Assembly: GCF_014154935.1 (NCBI RefSeq) | Contig: NZ_JACEHH010000057.1 | Coordinates: 1-56,872, forward strand | Source of the DNA: Stieleria mannarensis | GTDB taxonomy: Bacteria; Planctomycetota; Planctomycetia; Pirellulales; Pirellulaceae | Direction of reading: 5' to 3' | DNA: 56,872 bases | Shown: in pieces, positions 26,801 through 34,606 of the stretch | Position numbering within the stretch: position 1 is the first letter of the stretch | How the letters are laid out: each line of letters begins with the position of its first letter | Position numbers and translations under genes: made by a program | The notes under the pieces: generated by a model | Told to the model about the DNA's origin: nothing | Database searches by the model: none | The model's input: only the letters and a program-made list of their open reading frames with translations

Positions 26801-28545
26801 AAAAGGGCCGGATTCTGGAGAAGTTCTTGCTGCCCAACCAGGTTTTGAAGGGGCCCGCGACGCTGTCGATTCCCGCCGACCAAGGCCGCGTGCCGCTGCG
26901 GTTCCAGGCCCCCGCCGTTGCATCGGGCGAATCTGCCGCCGCCACACCCCCGGGTGCAGCCAGCTCCGACGCGGCGGCGACCGATATCAGCCACGGCATG
27001 GCGTTGGTGTGTCGGTTGGTCGACGCCCAAGAGAACGTCATGCCGGAAAAAGATCAAGTCATTTGCCTGGTCGCCAAACCCTGGGCGCCGAGTGATTACG
27101 TGACCACCAAGGTGAGTTATAACGACGGCGAAGTCGAAGTGAACGTGGAGCTGGAATTTGATATCGACGGTGACGCGTCGCGCGACTCGTTGCCCGAATT
27201 GGAAAAGGTCCCGGTCAACGTCCGCTGGGTTCAAGACGACCAGTGGGCGGACTTCGCCGCCGAAACCAGCCTGCCCCCGCGCAGTTTGTTCGTGGACCTC
27301 AATCCGCAAGCCGGCCGATCGCAAGCCTTCTTTCGCGTCCCCGTCGTCCGCCGCAATCGCGAATCATGGTGTCGCCTGGACGTCGACGGTTGGCCGCGTG
27401 CCATCCAGCATGTCGTCCAGCATCAACCGGGCGCCCTCGGAGCGGCCAAGCTGAAAAACGAAATCCGTTTCGGTTCGATCGCGTTGACCCGGCGTCCGCA
27501 GGGAAACACCGAGCGACCGACCACGTCGTATTATTGGCCTGAGAACGAAGTTTATTTTATAGGGGACGGAGACCAATTGATCGCGACGATCAAAGCAGAC
27601 TTCGGGTTTTTGACCCGGACCAGCGACCCGGAGGTCGCGCTCACCGTCGAAGGCCGCCGTTTCACACGCTACAAGACCGACCGATTCATTCGCACCATCG
27701 CGACACCGCTGTCCGATTCCGGCGAGATGACCCTGACCACCCAGGTCAGTGACATCCAGGTCCAGCTCAGCCAGGGCCGATACCGCGACGAGCGGATCCC
27801 GATCGACGCCTCACTGAAACTCGACGGCATCGAACAAGAGAACGCGTTGATCACGGCGGTGTTGGATTCGACCGCGCCGGACAAGAATCTGATTTCGATC
27901 AGCCCACGGCAGCGCGGCCCCTACTACGAGTCGTCGACGTTGGAGTTTTCCGTCACGGCCAGCGACTTGGGGGCCAAGGCGGCCGGGATCGCCCGGATCG
28001 ACATCGGGCTCGACACGACCGGGGACGGCAAGGCGAACACCAAAAACGATTTCCACCTGTTTGATCCGCCGGTCTCTCCCGCGGTGCTGCCGGCGGCCAA
28101 GAGCATTTTCAAATTCCAAGCCGCCGGCGAATACAACGTCGTCGTGCGGGCTACCGATGCGGCCGGCAACGAGAGCACAAACCAGTCCCCGATCACCATC
28201 GCGAAGAAACCCGCCCCGGCGGCCACGCCCGGCGGCGGAACACCGGACCAGCCGAAAGTCGCCGTGGGGCGGCTGCACGGCATCATTCGCACCCGCGCCG
28301 GTATGAACGGGACACTGTTCCTCAGCCCCGCCCCGGCTCCGGTCACCAGCAAAGAAAAGACGATCCTGGGGCAGGACAAGGGCTTCGATTTCGGCCCCCT
28401 GCCGGAAGGCAAATACGAACTGAAATTCAAGGGGACGAAGCAGAACACCAGTGTCGAATTGACTTGGAAGGACCTGGAAATCGACACGACGCCGGACAAG
28501 TCCAAACCGCTTTCGTTGAGCCTGGATCAAGCCGAAACCGAATGA
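23803..28545 (+). CDS. Very large envelope protein with degenerate caspase-like (C14) domain and Ig-like C-terminal modules
   Basis: 1580 residues. Basic N-terminus, then one transmembrane anchor (~28-47, ALLTLVAIALTLLFLYMLM). Residues ~52-272 look like a caspase/C14 fold: VMVILRGY stands where the His strand is expected, LVVIDAEP where DxC is expected, followed by LLDGIQGGADLDGDLKIELD. That last block resembles the usual ADxDGDG...EL segment of bacterial caspase-like proteins. The catalytic His and Cys are absent, so it is probably a pseudo-enzyme. A Pro/Ala/Asp-rich linker (~310-410) precedes a long helical and beta-rich region. Near the C-terminus is an Ig/cadherin-like domain (APDKNLISISPRQRGPYYES to DAAGNEST, ~1355-1470) and a carboxypeptidase-regulatory-like fold (~1490-1570). 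It is divergent from the T6SS operon. Function is unknown. Confidence 0.85.
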   Translation: MSTSGKYGERQSWRRAGSGQAGKRKTIKALLTLVAIALTLLFLYMLMPGPSRQLITILVSNDYDTDVVTPPMFGASARQALKSQLQAEDVRGNCEVIGSSFQQTEIVSKYLGDPDDTVMVILRGYLMRDDQDRPSLACSDLAIGPSPQSPRGLLPLTEILEPLATQTPKSFRGTRLVVIDAEPLAAQPSLGQWNDEVFAQLDETITQLTGPAADRVWLLVTRGPMQNVGWDPHTHLPLSTQTLLDGIQGGADLDGDLKIELDELCAFISDHYQRMPRNNETDSPRVMLFQGGSGRVDSSDLTSDDLDVWIARVDPATADETGEGEEGTPDDSGELADDLADKISRSRPRTPAITPVVLQTPPGETTPPAAVAAGSGDDRPDTAATSADPAAAKTPAEAPAAQTPPTGNGGPTAALTFWDIRDQFESVPLAGSGDDQDVSAIALAPHLWRRVLVLVLAGQVKDFDPASPTQTPRQVAKDLLELQRIVKGQTSAGAIGDTISDDIVSRLRRIVLDHRAARRGVRSDRRIRSADALQHAVAVSRSRLWAWLEFQRQAALGGAPIPDQGINDAALQAERTLAEGGGAETPDQGTLDRQLSRLHSAINVFDRNVEGAVNQLLAGFALDDPSRTWELNRVAWAWLRSPLPTGDQRRRLEAALMKARFDPTDTEDRKVDWGNITFALPAAPQRPLDAIAKYRSELSRFENPRDDGGNAGSAGNTDWKTTLQQGDDQQAAFADRLAASLRIDPRINLVADGHPIVHSITPKPVVRNPSVVILDDSGQKLGDSAVVRLETMQDTRKLTLRIDPGRDHPVRLLVSADLRSSTGDFGPPRARVAWTSPGLVPDRPGAPVAVAIDGDSSRDLSLEIRPADLARRGDDLQLRLQIRADRVADEIEGVVGIYSLPIELPRENRLRLVASSPPGIGCSREVLSDEGSLPGGLWLRTFNGRKTPFRFEVFNESGKACMAKVWLIKLPKPMPDDVAAYWPDFAANLYSNPAGGILDEKGRILEKFLLPNQVLKGPATLSIPADQGRVPLRFQAPAVASGESAAATPPGAASSDAAATDISHGMALVCRLVDAQENVMPEKDQVICLVAKPWAPSDYVTTKVSYNDGEVEVNVELEFDIDGDASRDSLPELEKVPVNVRWVQDDQWADFAAETSLPPRSLFVDLNPQAGRSQAFFRVPVVRRNRESWCRLDVDGWPRAIQHVVQHQPGALGAAKLKNEIRFGSIALTRRPQGNTERPTTSYYWPENEVYFIGDGDQLIATIKADFGFLTRTSDPEVALTVEGRRFTRYKTDRFIRTIATPLSDSGEMTLTTQVSDIQVQLSQGRYRDERIPIDASLKLDGIEQENALITAVLDSTAPDKNLISISPRQRGPYYESSTLEFSVTASDLGAKAAGIARIDIGLDTTGDGKANTKNDFHLFDPPVSPAVLPAAKSIFKFQAAGEYNVVVRATDAAGNESTNQSPITIAKKPAPAATPGGGTPDQPKVAVGRLHGIIRTRAGMNGTLFLSPAPAPVTSKEKTILGQDKGFDFGPLPEGKYELKFKGTKQNTSVELTWKDLEIDTTPDKSKPLSLSLDQAETE

Positions 28546-28709
28546 CGGCCGCTGCCGGCGCGGCGATCCTATGACGCCCGCATTTGGCGGCCCCCTTCGG
28601 TTCTCTCTTTCAGGACGTGAAATGTCTTGCTCGCAAGGGAATTGGGCAGCAATGGATTTCGCAACTCGAGCCTTGGAACGAGGCAAGCGGCCTGAAGTCG
28701 ACTTCGGCC

Positions 28710-29831
28710 CTACGCCACCAGGCCCGCGCGGACGCGGAGCGTGTCCAGATCCAGCAATCCGACCAGGCGGCCGTGGGCGTCGGCGACAGCGAACTGCCGG
28801 CAACCGTCCAAGGGCCGCGTGACGACCGATTCCAACGATTCCTCAGGAGCCAGAATCGGGGCGTCGTGACGCGTCAATTGGCCGACGGTGGTCTGCGGTT
28901 CGACGCCGCGGTGCAGCGCCGCCGAAACGTCTTCCAGGGCCAGGATTCCGACGACAAAATCGTCAGGTCCGACGATGGGAATGGCGGTCGTCGGGCACGA
29001 TCGCAGTGTCGGCAGCAATTCCCCGAGTTCGGTTTCCATCGTCAGAAATGGCGGCTGGTGCAGCATCGCGTCGCGGATCGTTAAATCCCGCAGCGGTTCG
29101 ATCGCGTCAACCTGACGCGCTTCGGACAGCCCCGCGTAACAGATAAACACCGCGATCAACCCGGCGGTGACCACGCCGTTGTACAACGCAAGCGCCCCCA
29201 TCACGACCGCGCACACCACGCCGATGTAGGACGCGATCCGCGTCGCCCGGCGGTATTCAATTCCCAGCGCCAAAACGCTGCGCAGCACCCGGCCTCCGTC
29301 CATCGGGAACGCCGGGATCATGTTGAACAGGATCAGTGCTGTGTTGACCAGCATCATGCTCAGCAGATAGCCCAGCGGCGTCGGCGAATTGAGCGCTTCG
29401 ATGTAGCGGTCGACCGCTTCCGGCTCGGTCAGCAACGCGCCCAACGATGGCAACCCGAACCCGGAAAAGACGAACAAAACGGCTGCCAACGCCACCACGA
29501 TGACGACATTAATCGCGGGGCCGGCGACCGCCACCAAGAATTCTTGCCAAGGGATCCGCGGAATTTTCATCAACCGTGCCACACCGCCGATGGGAAACAG
29601 CGTGATGTCCATCGTCTCGATCCCGAACCGCCGGGCCATCAACGCGTGGCCGTATTCATGCAGCGTCACGCACAGAAACATGCCCAACAAAAGCGTGACG
29701 CCGAAGACCGTCCCGATGACGCCGTCCTGGTATCCGGCGTATGCCACATAGGCGACCAAAAGGGCGAACGACCAGTGGACGTAGACGCCGATTCGAAAGT
29801 AAGTTCCCAGATGAAGTCGTCGTCGCCACAC
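28710..29831 (-). CDS. Site-2 family intramembrane metalloprotease (M50) with CBS domains
   Basis: A 373-residue membrane protease. The zinc motif HEYGH is at residues 58-62, and the third ligand lies in NMIPAFPMDGG (170-180). Six or so transmembrane segments fill residues 15-235. Two CBS domains follow at ~245-370 (TIRDAMLHQPPFLTME, FVVGILALEDVSAAL, PLDGCRQFAVADAHGRLVGL). This is the group III site-2 protease layout, in which CBS domains sense nucleotides or ionic state. Substrates are unknown. Translation starts at GTG. The 164 bases between its stop and the preceding convergent gene hold nothing recognisable. Confidence 0.92.
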   Translation of the reverse strand: MWRRRLHLGTYFRIGVYVHWSFALLVAYVAYAGYQDGVIGTVFGVTLLLGMFLCVTLHEYGHALMARRFGIETMDITLFPIGGVARLMKIPRIPWQEFLVAVAGPAINVVIVVALAAVLFVFSGFGLPSLGALLTEPEAVDRYIEALNSPTPLGYLLSMMLVNTALILFNMIPAFPMDGGRVLRSVLALGIEYRRATRIASYIGVVCAVVMGALALYNGVVTAGLIAVFICYAGLSEARQVDAIEPLRDLTIRDAMLHQPPFLTMETELGELLPTLRSCPTTAIPIVGPDDFVVGILALEDVSAALHRGVEPQTTVGQLTRHDAPILAPEESLESVVTRPLDGCRQFAVADAHGRLVGLLDLDTLRVRAGLVA

Positions 29832-29892
29832 GTTGGGTCGGCCTGTTTTTGAAGTCCGTTGATTTCCGTCTGTTCTCCAAACGCATCACACT

Positions 29893-30336
29893 ATGTTACG
29901 TCACAAACTGATTCACCCCCAGATCTCCTCCATCTTAGCCGCCTCGGGGCACCACAGCACCATTCTGATCGCCGACGGGAACTACCCCGCAGCGAGTAAA
30001 CGCGGCCCCCGAGCCGAGCTGGTCAGTTTGAATCTCATGCCCGGCGTCCCGACCTGCAATCAGGTCCTCGAAGCGGTCTTGTCGGCGATCCCGGTCGAAG
30101 CGATCCAAACCATGAAGACCGAAACCGAGGGGCCCTACGCCCTGGACGGTGATCCGCCGGTTTGGGACGACTACCGCGCGACGATCAAATCCGAGGGGCT
30201 GGATCTGGAATTGGAACCGATCGAGAAGTGGGATTTCTACAAAGCGGTTAGCACCGAAGACCACGTGCTGACGATTCAAACGGCCGACCAGCAACGTTAC
30301 GCCAACATCCTGCTCAGCGTCGGCGTGCGGATGTAG
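29893..30336 (+). CDS. RbsD/FucU family sugar mutarotase
   Basis: A 147-residue protein of the RbsD/FucU family, which interconverts ring forms of ribose or fucose. The family opening (LIHPQISSILAASGHHSTILIADGNYPA) contains the catalytic His (GHHS), and the end has the typical QRYANILLSVGV. The length and middle part resemble FucU (L-fucose mutarotase) more than RbsD, but I cannot settle the substrate. It diverges from the protease gene with a 61-base gap. Confidence 0.88.
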   Translation: MLRHKLIHPQISSILAASGHHSTILIADGNYPAASKRGPRAELVSLNLMPGVPTCNQVLEAVLSAIPVEAIQTMKTETEGPYALDGDPPVWDDYRATIKSEGLDLELEPIEKWDFYKAVSTEDHVLTIQTADQQRYANILLSVGVRM

Positions 30337-30350
30337 TGATCGGCCCGGTC

Positions 30351-30409
30351 GTGGGATAGGCTTCCAGCCTGTCAATTCCAGCGGACGACAGGCTGGAAGC
30401 CTGTCCCAC
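30351..30409. repeat. Inverted repeat with 23-bp arms (GACAGGCT-GAAGCC family)
   Basis: Arms at 30351-30373 and 30387-30409 match 22 of 23 positions; each arm contains GGCTTCCAGCC and so is itself palindromic. A half element (21 of 23 positions) recurs at 53331-53353. It fills the gap between the fucU-like gene and the convergent membrane protein gene, where it may act as a transcription terminator for both. Confidence 0.85.
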
Positions 30410-30413
30410 AGCG

Positions 30414-31076
30414 TTACCGCCACAGCCATTCGCGGAAGCCTTCGACGACCTGCTGTCGTTCCGCGATGGCTCGCCACACGACCAGAGTTCCCATCACCAG
30501 CGCGACGGCGATCATGGTGCCGCCACGCCGCGGGGCGGCGGCGGTCGTCGTCGCCGCTTTGTCGCGGAGATGCCCCAGCAGTTTCCCCCAAAACGCGGCG
30601 GCCGCGATCGGTTCGAAGGATTCGATCGACGTGGTGTCGATCGCTTGATGCCCCGACGCTCGCAAATGGACGCGCAGATTCGGCAGATACACCTGCAACG
30701 TCTCCCGATCACAACTCGCTTCGGAATCGAGTTCCAAGGCGGCTTCCAGCAGCGGGGTCAACATTTGCTCCGGCGTGCGACCGTAGACGACCAACCGGGG
30801 ACGAGCGGTCAACGCCAGCAACGAAACGATCAGCCCGTAAAATGTCGCCAACGCCAGCCAGACCCAGCCGCCGAAAACCCCGGCCGCGGCCTTGGGAAAA
30901 AACAATTCCCCCGGTCCGATCGCGACCAACCCGGCGACCGAAAACCCCAGCGCCGCGATGTCACGGCCGCCTGTCGTGACCAGCACCCGACCGCTGATGC
31001 GGATCATCCCTAGCAGCAACAAATACGCGATCAGCGGCAACAGCGCGATTAACAAATAGATCGGTTCGATGGACAT
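30414..31076 (-). CDS. Membrane protein of unknown function
   Basis: A 220-residue protein with four likely transmembrane segments: residues ~5-25, ~42-62, ~68-88 and ~190-208. Between the third and fourth lies a cytoplasmic domain (~95-180, RPRLVVYGRTPEQMLTPLLE and later QVYLPNLRVHLRASG) resembling no family I can name. The ATG is clear. The stop sits 4 bases from the edge of the inverted repeat. Confidence 0.75.
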   Translation of the reverse strand: MSIEPIYLLIALLPLIAYLLLLGMIRISGRVLVTTGGRDIAALGFSVAGLVAIGPGELFFPKAAAGVFGGWVWLALATFYGLIVSLLALTARPRLVVYGRTPEQMLTPLLEAALELDSEASCDRETLQVYLPNLRVHLRASGHQAIDTTSIESFEPIAAAAFWGKLLGHLRDKAATTTAAAPRRGGTMIAVALVMGTLVVWRAIAERQQVVEGFREWLWR

Positions 31077-31480
31077 GCGCGTGGGGCGATCTCAATAGTC
31101 GGGCGAAGAACGAGTCGTCGACGGTAGCGTCGTTTTCGATGGGGCTCAGCAGCCGCCGTCCCCTCCGCGGTCGGCGGGGGGAAGGTCTGCTCTTTCGTGC
31201 GCCGAGTTCGGAGAACACGGCGACACTCGAAACGCATCCGATTCGCAGCCCACCCAAATTCAAGTTTGGACGAAGTCGTTGGGGAGCCCGTAAAGCGTAC
31301 CACTTCAAAGCGATCGACGCGACGACACCGCGGTCCGTCCGATGATCCGGTCAATCGGACCAACCGGCAGATTGAGGGTAAGCCATCGCCGCCGTTGAGC
31401 GGGTCCAGCGAGCGTGCAACCGGATCGCGTCGCAACCTTGGGAAAGGAACGCACCCTTTCCGAGCCACCGACGTAGTTGC
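31077..31480. other. Intergenic region without a supported gene
   Basis: 404 bases between two divergent genes. The open frames here are short, arginine-rich and overlap each other, as expected for random GC-rich DNA. A small hairpin (GGAAAGG-7 bases-CCTTTCC, 31441-31461) lies 20 bases before the glycosyltransferase start and could influence its translation. Promoters for both neighbours must be here but none can be pinned down. Confidence 0.5.
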
Positions 31481-32413
31481 ATGAGTGAAATCTTTAATCC
31501 AGCCGAGCCGCGATCGAGCACCGTGGGAATCGCCGATGGAATCCAACCGGACCTCCCAACCCTAGGACCAGCCGACGTGATCGATCGAGTCCAGCATACG
31601 TTGCGCGATGTCCAACAAGCGTGTCGCCAGATCAAAGATGACGGCAACAGCGCGTTCGACTTAAGCGTCATCGTTCCGGTCTACAACGAACGAGAGACGT
31701 TGCCAAAAATCCTGGAGCGTATCGACGAAGTGTTCCCGCAGCGGACGCAAACGGTCGTGATCGATGACGCCAGCAGCGATGGCACGACACAGTGGCTGGC
31801 AGCACTGGCCCCCCGCGCCAACCGTACGGTCTTGCTGCGTGGGCGAAATCATGGCAAGGGATCCGCGGTTCGAATGGGGCTGCGTCACAGTCGCGGTGAG
31901 ATCGTCGCAATCCAAGACGCCGATACCGAATACGACCCCGTCGACTTGCTGCAGGTGATCAAACCGATTCAATCGGGCCAGGCCGAAGTCGTCTATGGGT
32001 CGCGGTATCTAGACGGAAGCGATGACCCGTCGCTATTTCATCGGCTGGGCAATTGGGCGTTGACGGCGATCAGCAACTGCATGACCGGACAGCAATTAAC
32101 GGACATGGAAACCTGCCACAAAGCGTTCCGCGGCGACCTGGTGCGATCGATTCGAATCCGTGAATGTCGGTTCGGGTTCGAACCCGAGATCACCGGCAAG
32201 ATCGCCGACCGCGGGGTCACGATCGCCGAGGTTCCCACCGGGTACCAATACCGCAGCTATGACGAAGGCAAAAAGATCACTTGGAAGGACGGCGTCGCGG
32301 CACTGGCGTGCATGTGGCGCTATCGCAACCCAGGTTGGTTGTGGCGGGCGTTTGCCGGCGCCGGCCGGGTGCTGGTCCGTTTGCCACGGTTGATTCGGCC
32401 TGATAACAGATAA
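31481..32413 (+). CDS. Family 2 glycosyltransferase (polyprenyl-phosphate sugar transferase-like)
   Basis: A 310-residue GT2 enzyme. After ~55 variable residues come the donor-binding SVIVPVYNERETL, VIDDASSDGT, the QDADTEYDP metal-binding motif (DxD-type) and VYGSRYLDG. The acceptor-side TDMETCHKAFR, FGFEPEITGKIAD and the final YRSYDEGKKITWKDG are typical of dolichyl- or undecaprenyl-phosphate sugar transferases of the DPM1 type. No C-terminal membrane domain is present. It probably makes a lipid-linked sugar for envelope glycosylation. Confidence 0.88.
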   Translation: MSEIFNPAEPRSSTVGIADGIQPDLPTLGPADVIDRVQHTLRDVQQACRQIKDDGNSAFDLSVIVPVYNERETLPKILERIDEVFPQRTQTVVIDDASSDGTTQWLAALAPRANRTVLLRGRNHGKGSAVRMGLRHSRGEIVAIQDADTEYDPVDLLQVIKPIQSGQAEVVYGSRYLDGSDDPSLFHRLGNWALTAISNCMTGQQLTDMETCHKAFRGDLVRSIRIRECRFGFEPEITGKIADRGVTIAEVPTGYQYRSYDEGKKITWKDGVAALACMWRYRNPGWLWRAFAGAGRVLVRLPRLIRPDNR

Positions 32414-32422
32414 GACTTGTGT

Positions 32423-32486
32423 CGTAGCTACCTTCGCCAGAAGGTGGTTTCTCGGCGTCTCCACGCTCCGGCGAGCGTAGCTACGT
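32423..32486. repeat. Double-hairpin palindromic element (CGTAGCTACG family), inverted copy
   Basis: Mirror copy of the element at 13296-13360: CGTAGCTACC...CCAGAAGGTGG on one side and CCACGCTCCGGCGAGCG-TAGCTACG on the other. The two outer hairpins are conserved while the central ~15 bases differ, the pattern expected of a mobile or structurally selected REP-like element. Confidence 0.85.
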
Positions 32487-32505
32487 CAGCCTTGCGATCT
32501 CCCAC

Positions 32506-33063
32506 CTAATTGCCGGGAAGCTGCCGCCGGTGTTTGGGAGTTTCCGAGGGTGGCAGTTCGCAGTCGTGTTCTTCTTGATAGCGACGTCGTTCGACCGGGC
32601 TGGCGTAGTACCGCAGCCATGTCTCGGTGTCCTCGACACACATCCACTCGAGTGCCTTGCCGGGGACATCGACCTTCTTTTCGCAACAGGGCAAGATGTC
32701 GCGATAGATGATGGTGTACAGTTCCCGGTCACAGAGGTGATCGGTGCATCGCAACACGATGTTCATGCTGTACAGCTTTGCGACCGTCTTTTTCAGCCGA
32801 TGTGCCAGTTGCGAATCTCCCAGGGCGTCGGGCGGCAGCAAGTGCAGCGGTGGGGAGAACCAATCGGAAATCGGCAGCGCCGGTGCACGCTCCCAGGCCA
32901 ACATCGAGGCCAGGTATTCATTCTCGGCCTGCAGCGACATTCGGTTGATCGACGATTCGATCGACTCATCGCGATAGGGCTCCAACTCGTCCCGAAGCCT
33001 TGCATTGGCCAACATCAACTCGACTTCGTCGATCGCTTGTCGGCGGGTTTCTCGCATGTCCAT
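32506..33063 (-). CDS. Hypothetical protein, helical, Cys-containing C-terminal half
   Basis: A 185-residue soluble protein. The N-terminal half is helical and charged (RQAIDEVELMLANARLRDEL). The C-terminal half contains CTDHLCDRELY and ILPCCEKKVD, four to five cysteines that might bind metal, and ends with EWMCVEDTETWLRYYASP. No family is recognised. The ATG at 33063 or the next in-frame ATG two codons on is possible. Regular amino acid composition and lack of rare codons support a real gene. Confidence 0.7.
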   Translation of the reverse strand: MDMRETRRQAIDEVELMLANARLRDELEPYRDESIESSINRMSLQAENEYLASMLAWERAPALPISDWFSPPLHLLPPDALGDSQLAHRLKKTVAKLYSMNIVLRCTDHLCDRELYTIIYRDILPCCEKKVDVPGKALEWMCVEDTETWLRYYASPVERRRYQEEHDCELPPSETPKHRRQLPGN

Positions 33064-33121
33064 CTAAACCGGTTGGCTGGGGGGGAGGCAGTCCGTGCTT
33101 CGTCAACGTCTAAACTTGGCC

Positions 33122-33199
33122 GCGGAAAAGGGGTCAGGGACCAAAAATGCGAAGCACCCTTCGGGCCATTTGGTTTTTGGTTCCTGACCCCTTTTCCGC
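33122..33199. repeat. Inverted repeat with 26-bp arms (AAAAGGGGTCAGG type)
   Basis: Arms at 33122-33147 and 33174-33199 differ at one of 26 positions; the core motif is GGAAAAGGGGTCAGG. The 26-base centre contains a smaller hairpin (GAAGCACCCTTC). Elements with this core are widespread in bacterial intergenic DNA and are often linked to REP-type (Y1/TnpA-REP) transposases, none of which is in this window. It lies in the 427-base gap 33064-33490, which otherwise holds no supported gene. Confidence 0.85.
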
Positions 33200-33490
33200 T
33201 CGACAGACGCAAGCCGAAAATCTAACGCTGACAGAGCACTGGGCTGGGGCAAAGGATCGGATGACTGGTCGGCGGAGAGCCCGTCGGGGGCCTCGGCGGG
33301 CCGACCAAGTCGTCCAACGATGTTCTGATGGTATCTGTCGTTTGCCGTCGCTCAACTTGCAACTGAAGCAAAACTGAGGTTTCAAATCATTTTCGCCGGT
33401 TCGGCCTTGCCTTGATCGTTACGAACGGAATGGCTTATCAGGATTTGCCGTCAATTCGCCAGTCCGTGGACTTCTGGGCCCCAAAATTGA

Positions 33491-34606
33491 CTACCGCGAC
33501 TCGGATTGCCAACGCAGCTGGCGATAGAGTTGGGCGTGCCGTTGGACCATCTTTTCCACCGAAAAATCTTCGTGGATCCGCTTCCTGGCGGCCTCCCCGA
33601 GCCGCTCGGCCGTTTCGGGGTGTTCCAGCAAATCCAAGGATTCCCGAGCCAGCGCGGCACGATCCCCGACCGGGACCAGCCGTCCGGTTTCGTCGTGGCG
33701 GATCAAATCGCGATTGCCGGGGATTTCCGATGCGATCACCGGCCGTCCGGCTTGCATCGCTTCGATCACCGCATTGCTCTGGCCCTCGTACTCGCTGCCG
33801 ATCCAAAACAGATCCGCGTGCGGCAGCAATTCGGGCACATCATCGCGCTGGCCGACGAAACAAACATGTTCGGGGATGGTGACGGCATCACGGAAACGCA
33901 GCAATTCCGCTTTTTGCGGGCCGTCGCCGATCACGACCAATGTGGTGTCACTGCGGGTGCAGGCGAGCAATTCGGCGGCCCAGATCAAATCGCGATAACG
34001 TTTTTGCGGCCACAGGCGACCGACCGCCAGGACGAGCTTGCGATCGGCGGAGACGCCCAGCCGCTCAAGCGCCTGCTGGCGAGTGATCGACGTCGCCGAT
34101 CGGTCGGGGATTCCATTGGGGATCACATGAAACAGATCCGGCGAGATCCCGTGGTCGGCGTAAAATCCCACCACGCCCGAGCTGTTGGTCGTGATCGCTG
34201 CGGAGCGACGCGCCAAAACGCGATCGATCCAGAAGTGCCACCAGGATTTCCAGGGATCGACACAGCGTTCGCTGGCGATGACCACCGGCACCTTGGCCAT
34301 CACGGCGGCGGTACGTCCAAAACTGTTGGCGGCGAACAACCAGGTGTGGACGACGTCCGGTGACCAGTTTTTTAGCAGACGGCGCAACCGGAACAGCGCG
34401 GTCGGGTCGGCTTTGAAACGTTTACCGATCACCGTGACCGGAATACCGCTGTCGCGCAGCGATCCACTTCGCGGGCCGTCACGCGTCAACAAGTAGACGC
34501 GGACGTCGAACTCGTCACGTGGCAAGTTCTCGGCCAACAATGCGAGCTGTTTTTCGGCGCCCCCCTGATCCATCGTCGGGATGATCAGCGCGATTCGAAG
34601 TTTCAT
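33491..34606 (-). CDS. Family 4 glycosyltransferase
   Basis: A 371-residue GT4 (GT-B fold) enzyme. The N-terminal domain opens with IALIIPTMDQGGAEKQLALL, the glycine-rich acceptor site of GT4 enzymes, and contains DVVHTWLFAAN. The C-terminal donor domain has VLAVGRLWPQKRYRDLI, VVIGDGPQ, FVGQRDDVPELLPHADLFW and the EX7E motif region EYEGQSNAVIEAMQAG. It probably adds a sugar to an envelope or exported polysaccharide. The start overlaps the stop of the upstream glycosyltransferase by four bases (34603-34606). Confidence 0.92.
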   Translation of the reverse strand: MKLRIALIIPTMDQGGAEKQLALLAENLPRDEFDVRVYLLTRDGPRSGSLRDSGIPVTVIGKRFKADPTALFRLRRLLKNWSPDVVHTWLFAANSFGRTAAVMAKVPVVIASERCVDPWKSWWHFWIDRVLARRSAAITTNSSGVVGFYADHGISPDLFHVIPNGIPDRSATSITRQQALERLGVSADRKLVLAVGRLWPQKRYRDLIWAAELLACTRSDTTLVVIGDGPQKAELLRFRDAVTIPEHVCFVGQRDDVPELLPHADLFWIGSEYEGQSNAVIEAMQAGRPVIASEIPGNRDLIRHDETGRLVPVGDRAALARESLDLLEHPETAERLGEAARKRIHEDFSVEKMVQRHAQLYRQLRWQSESR

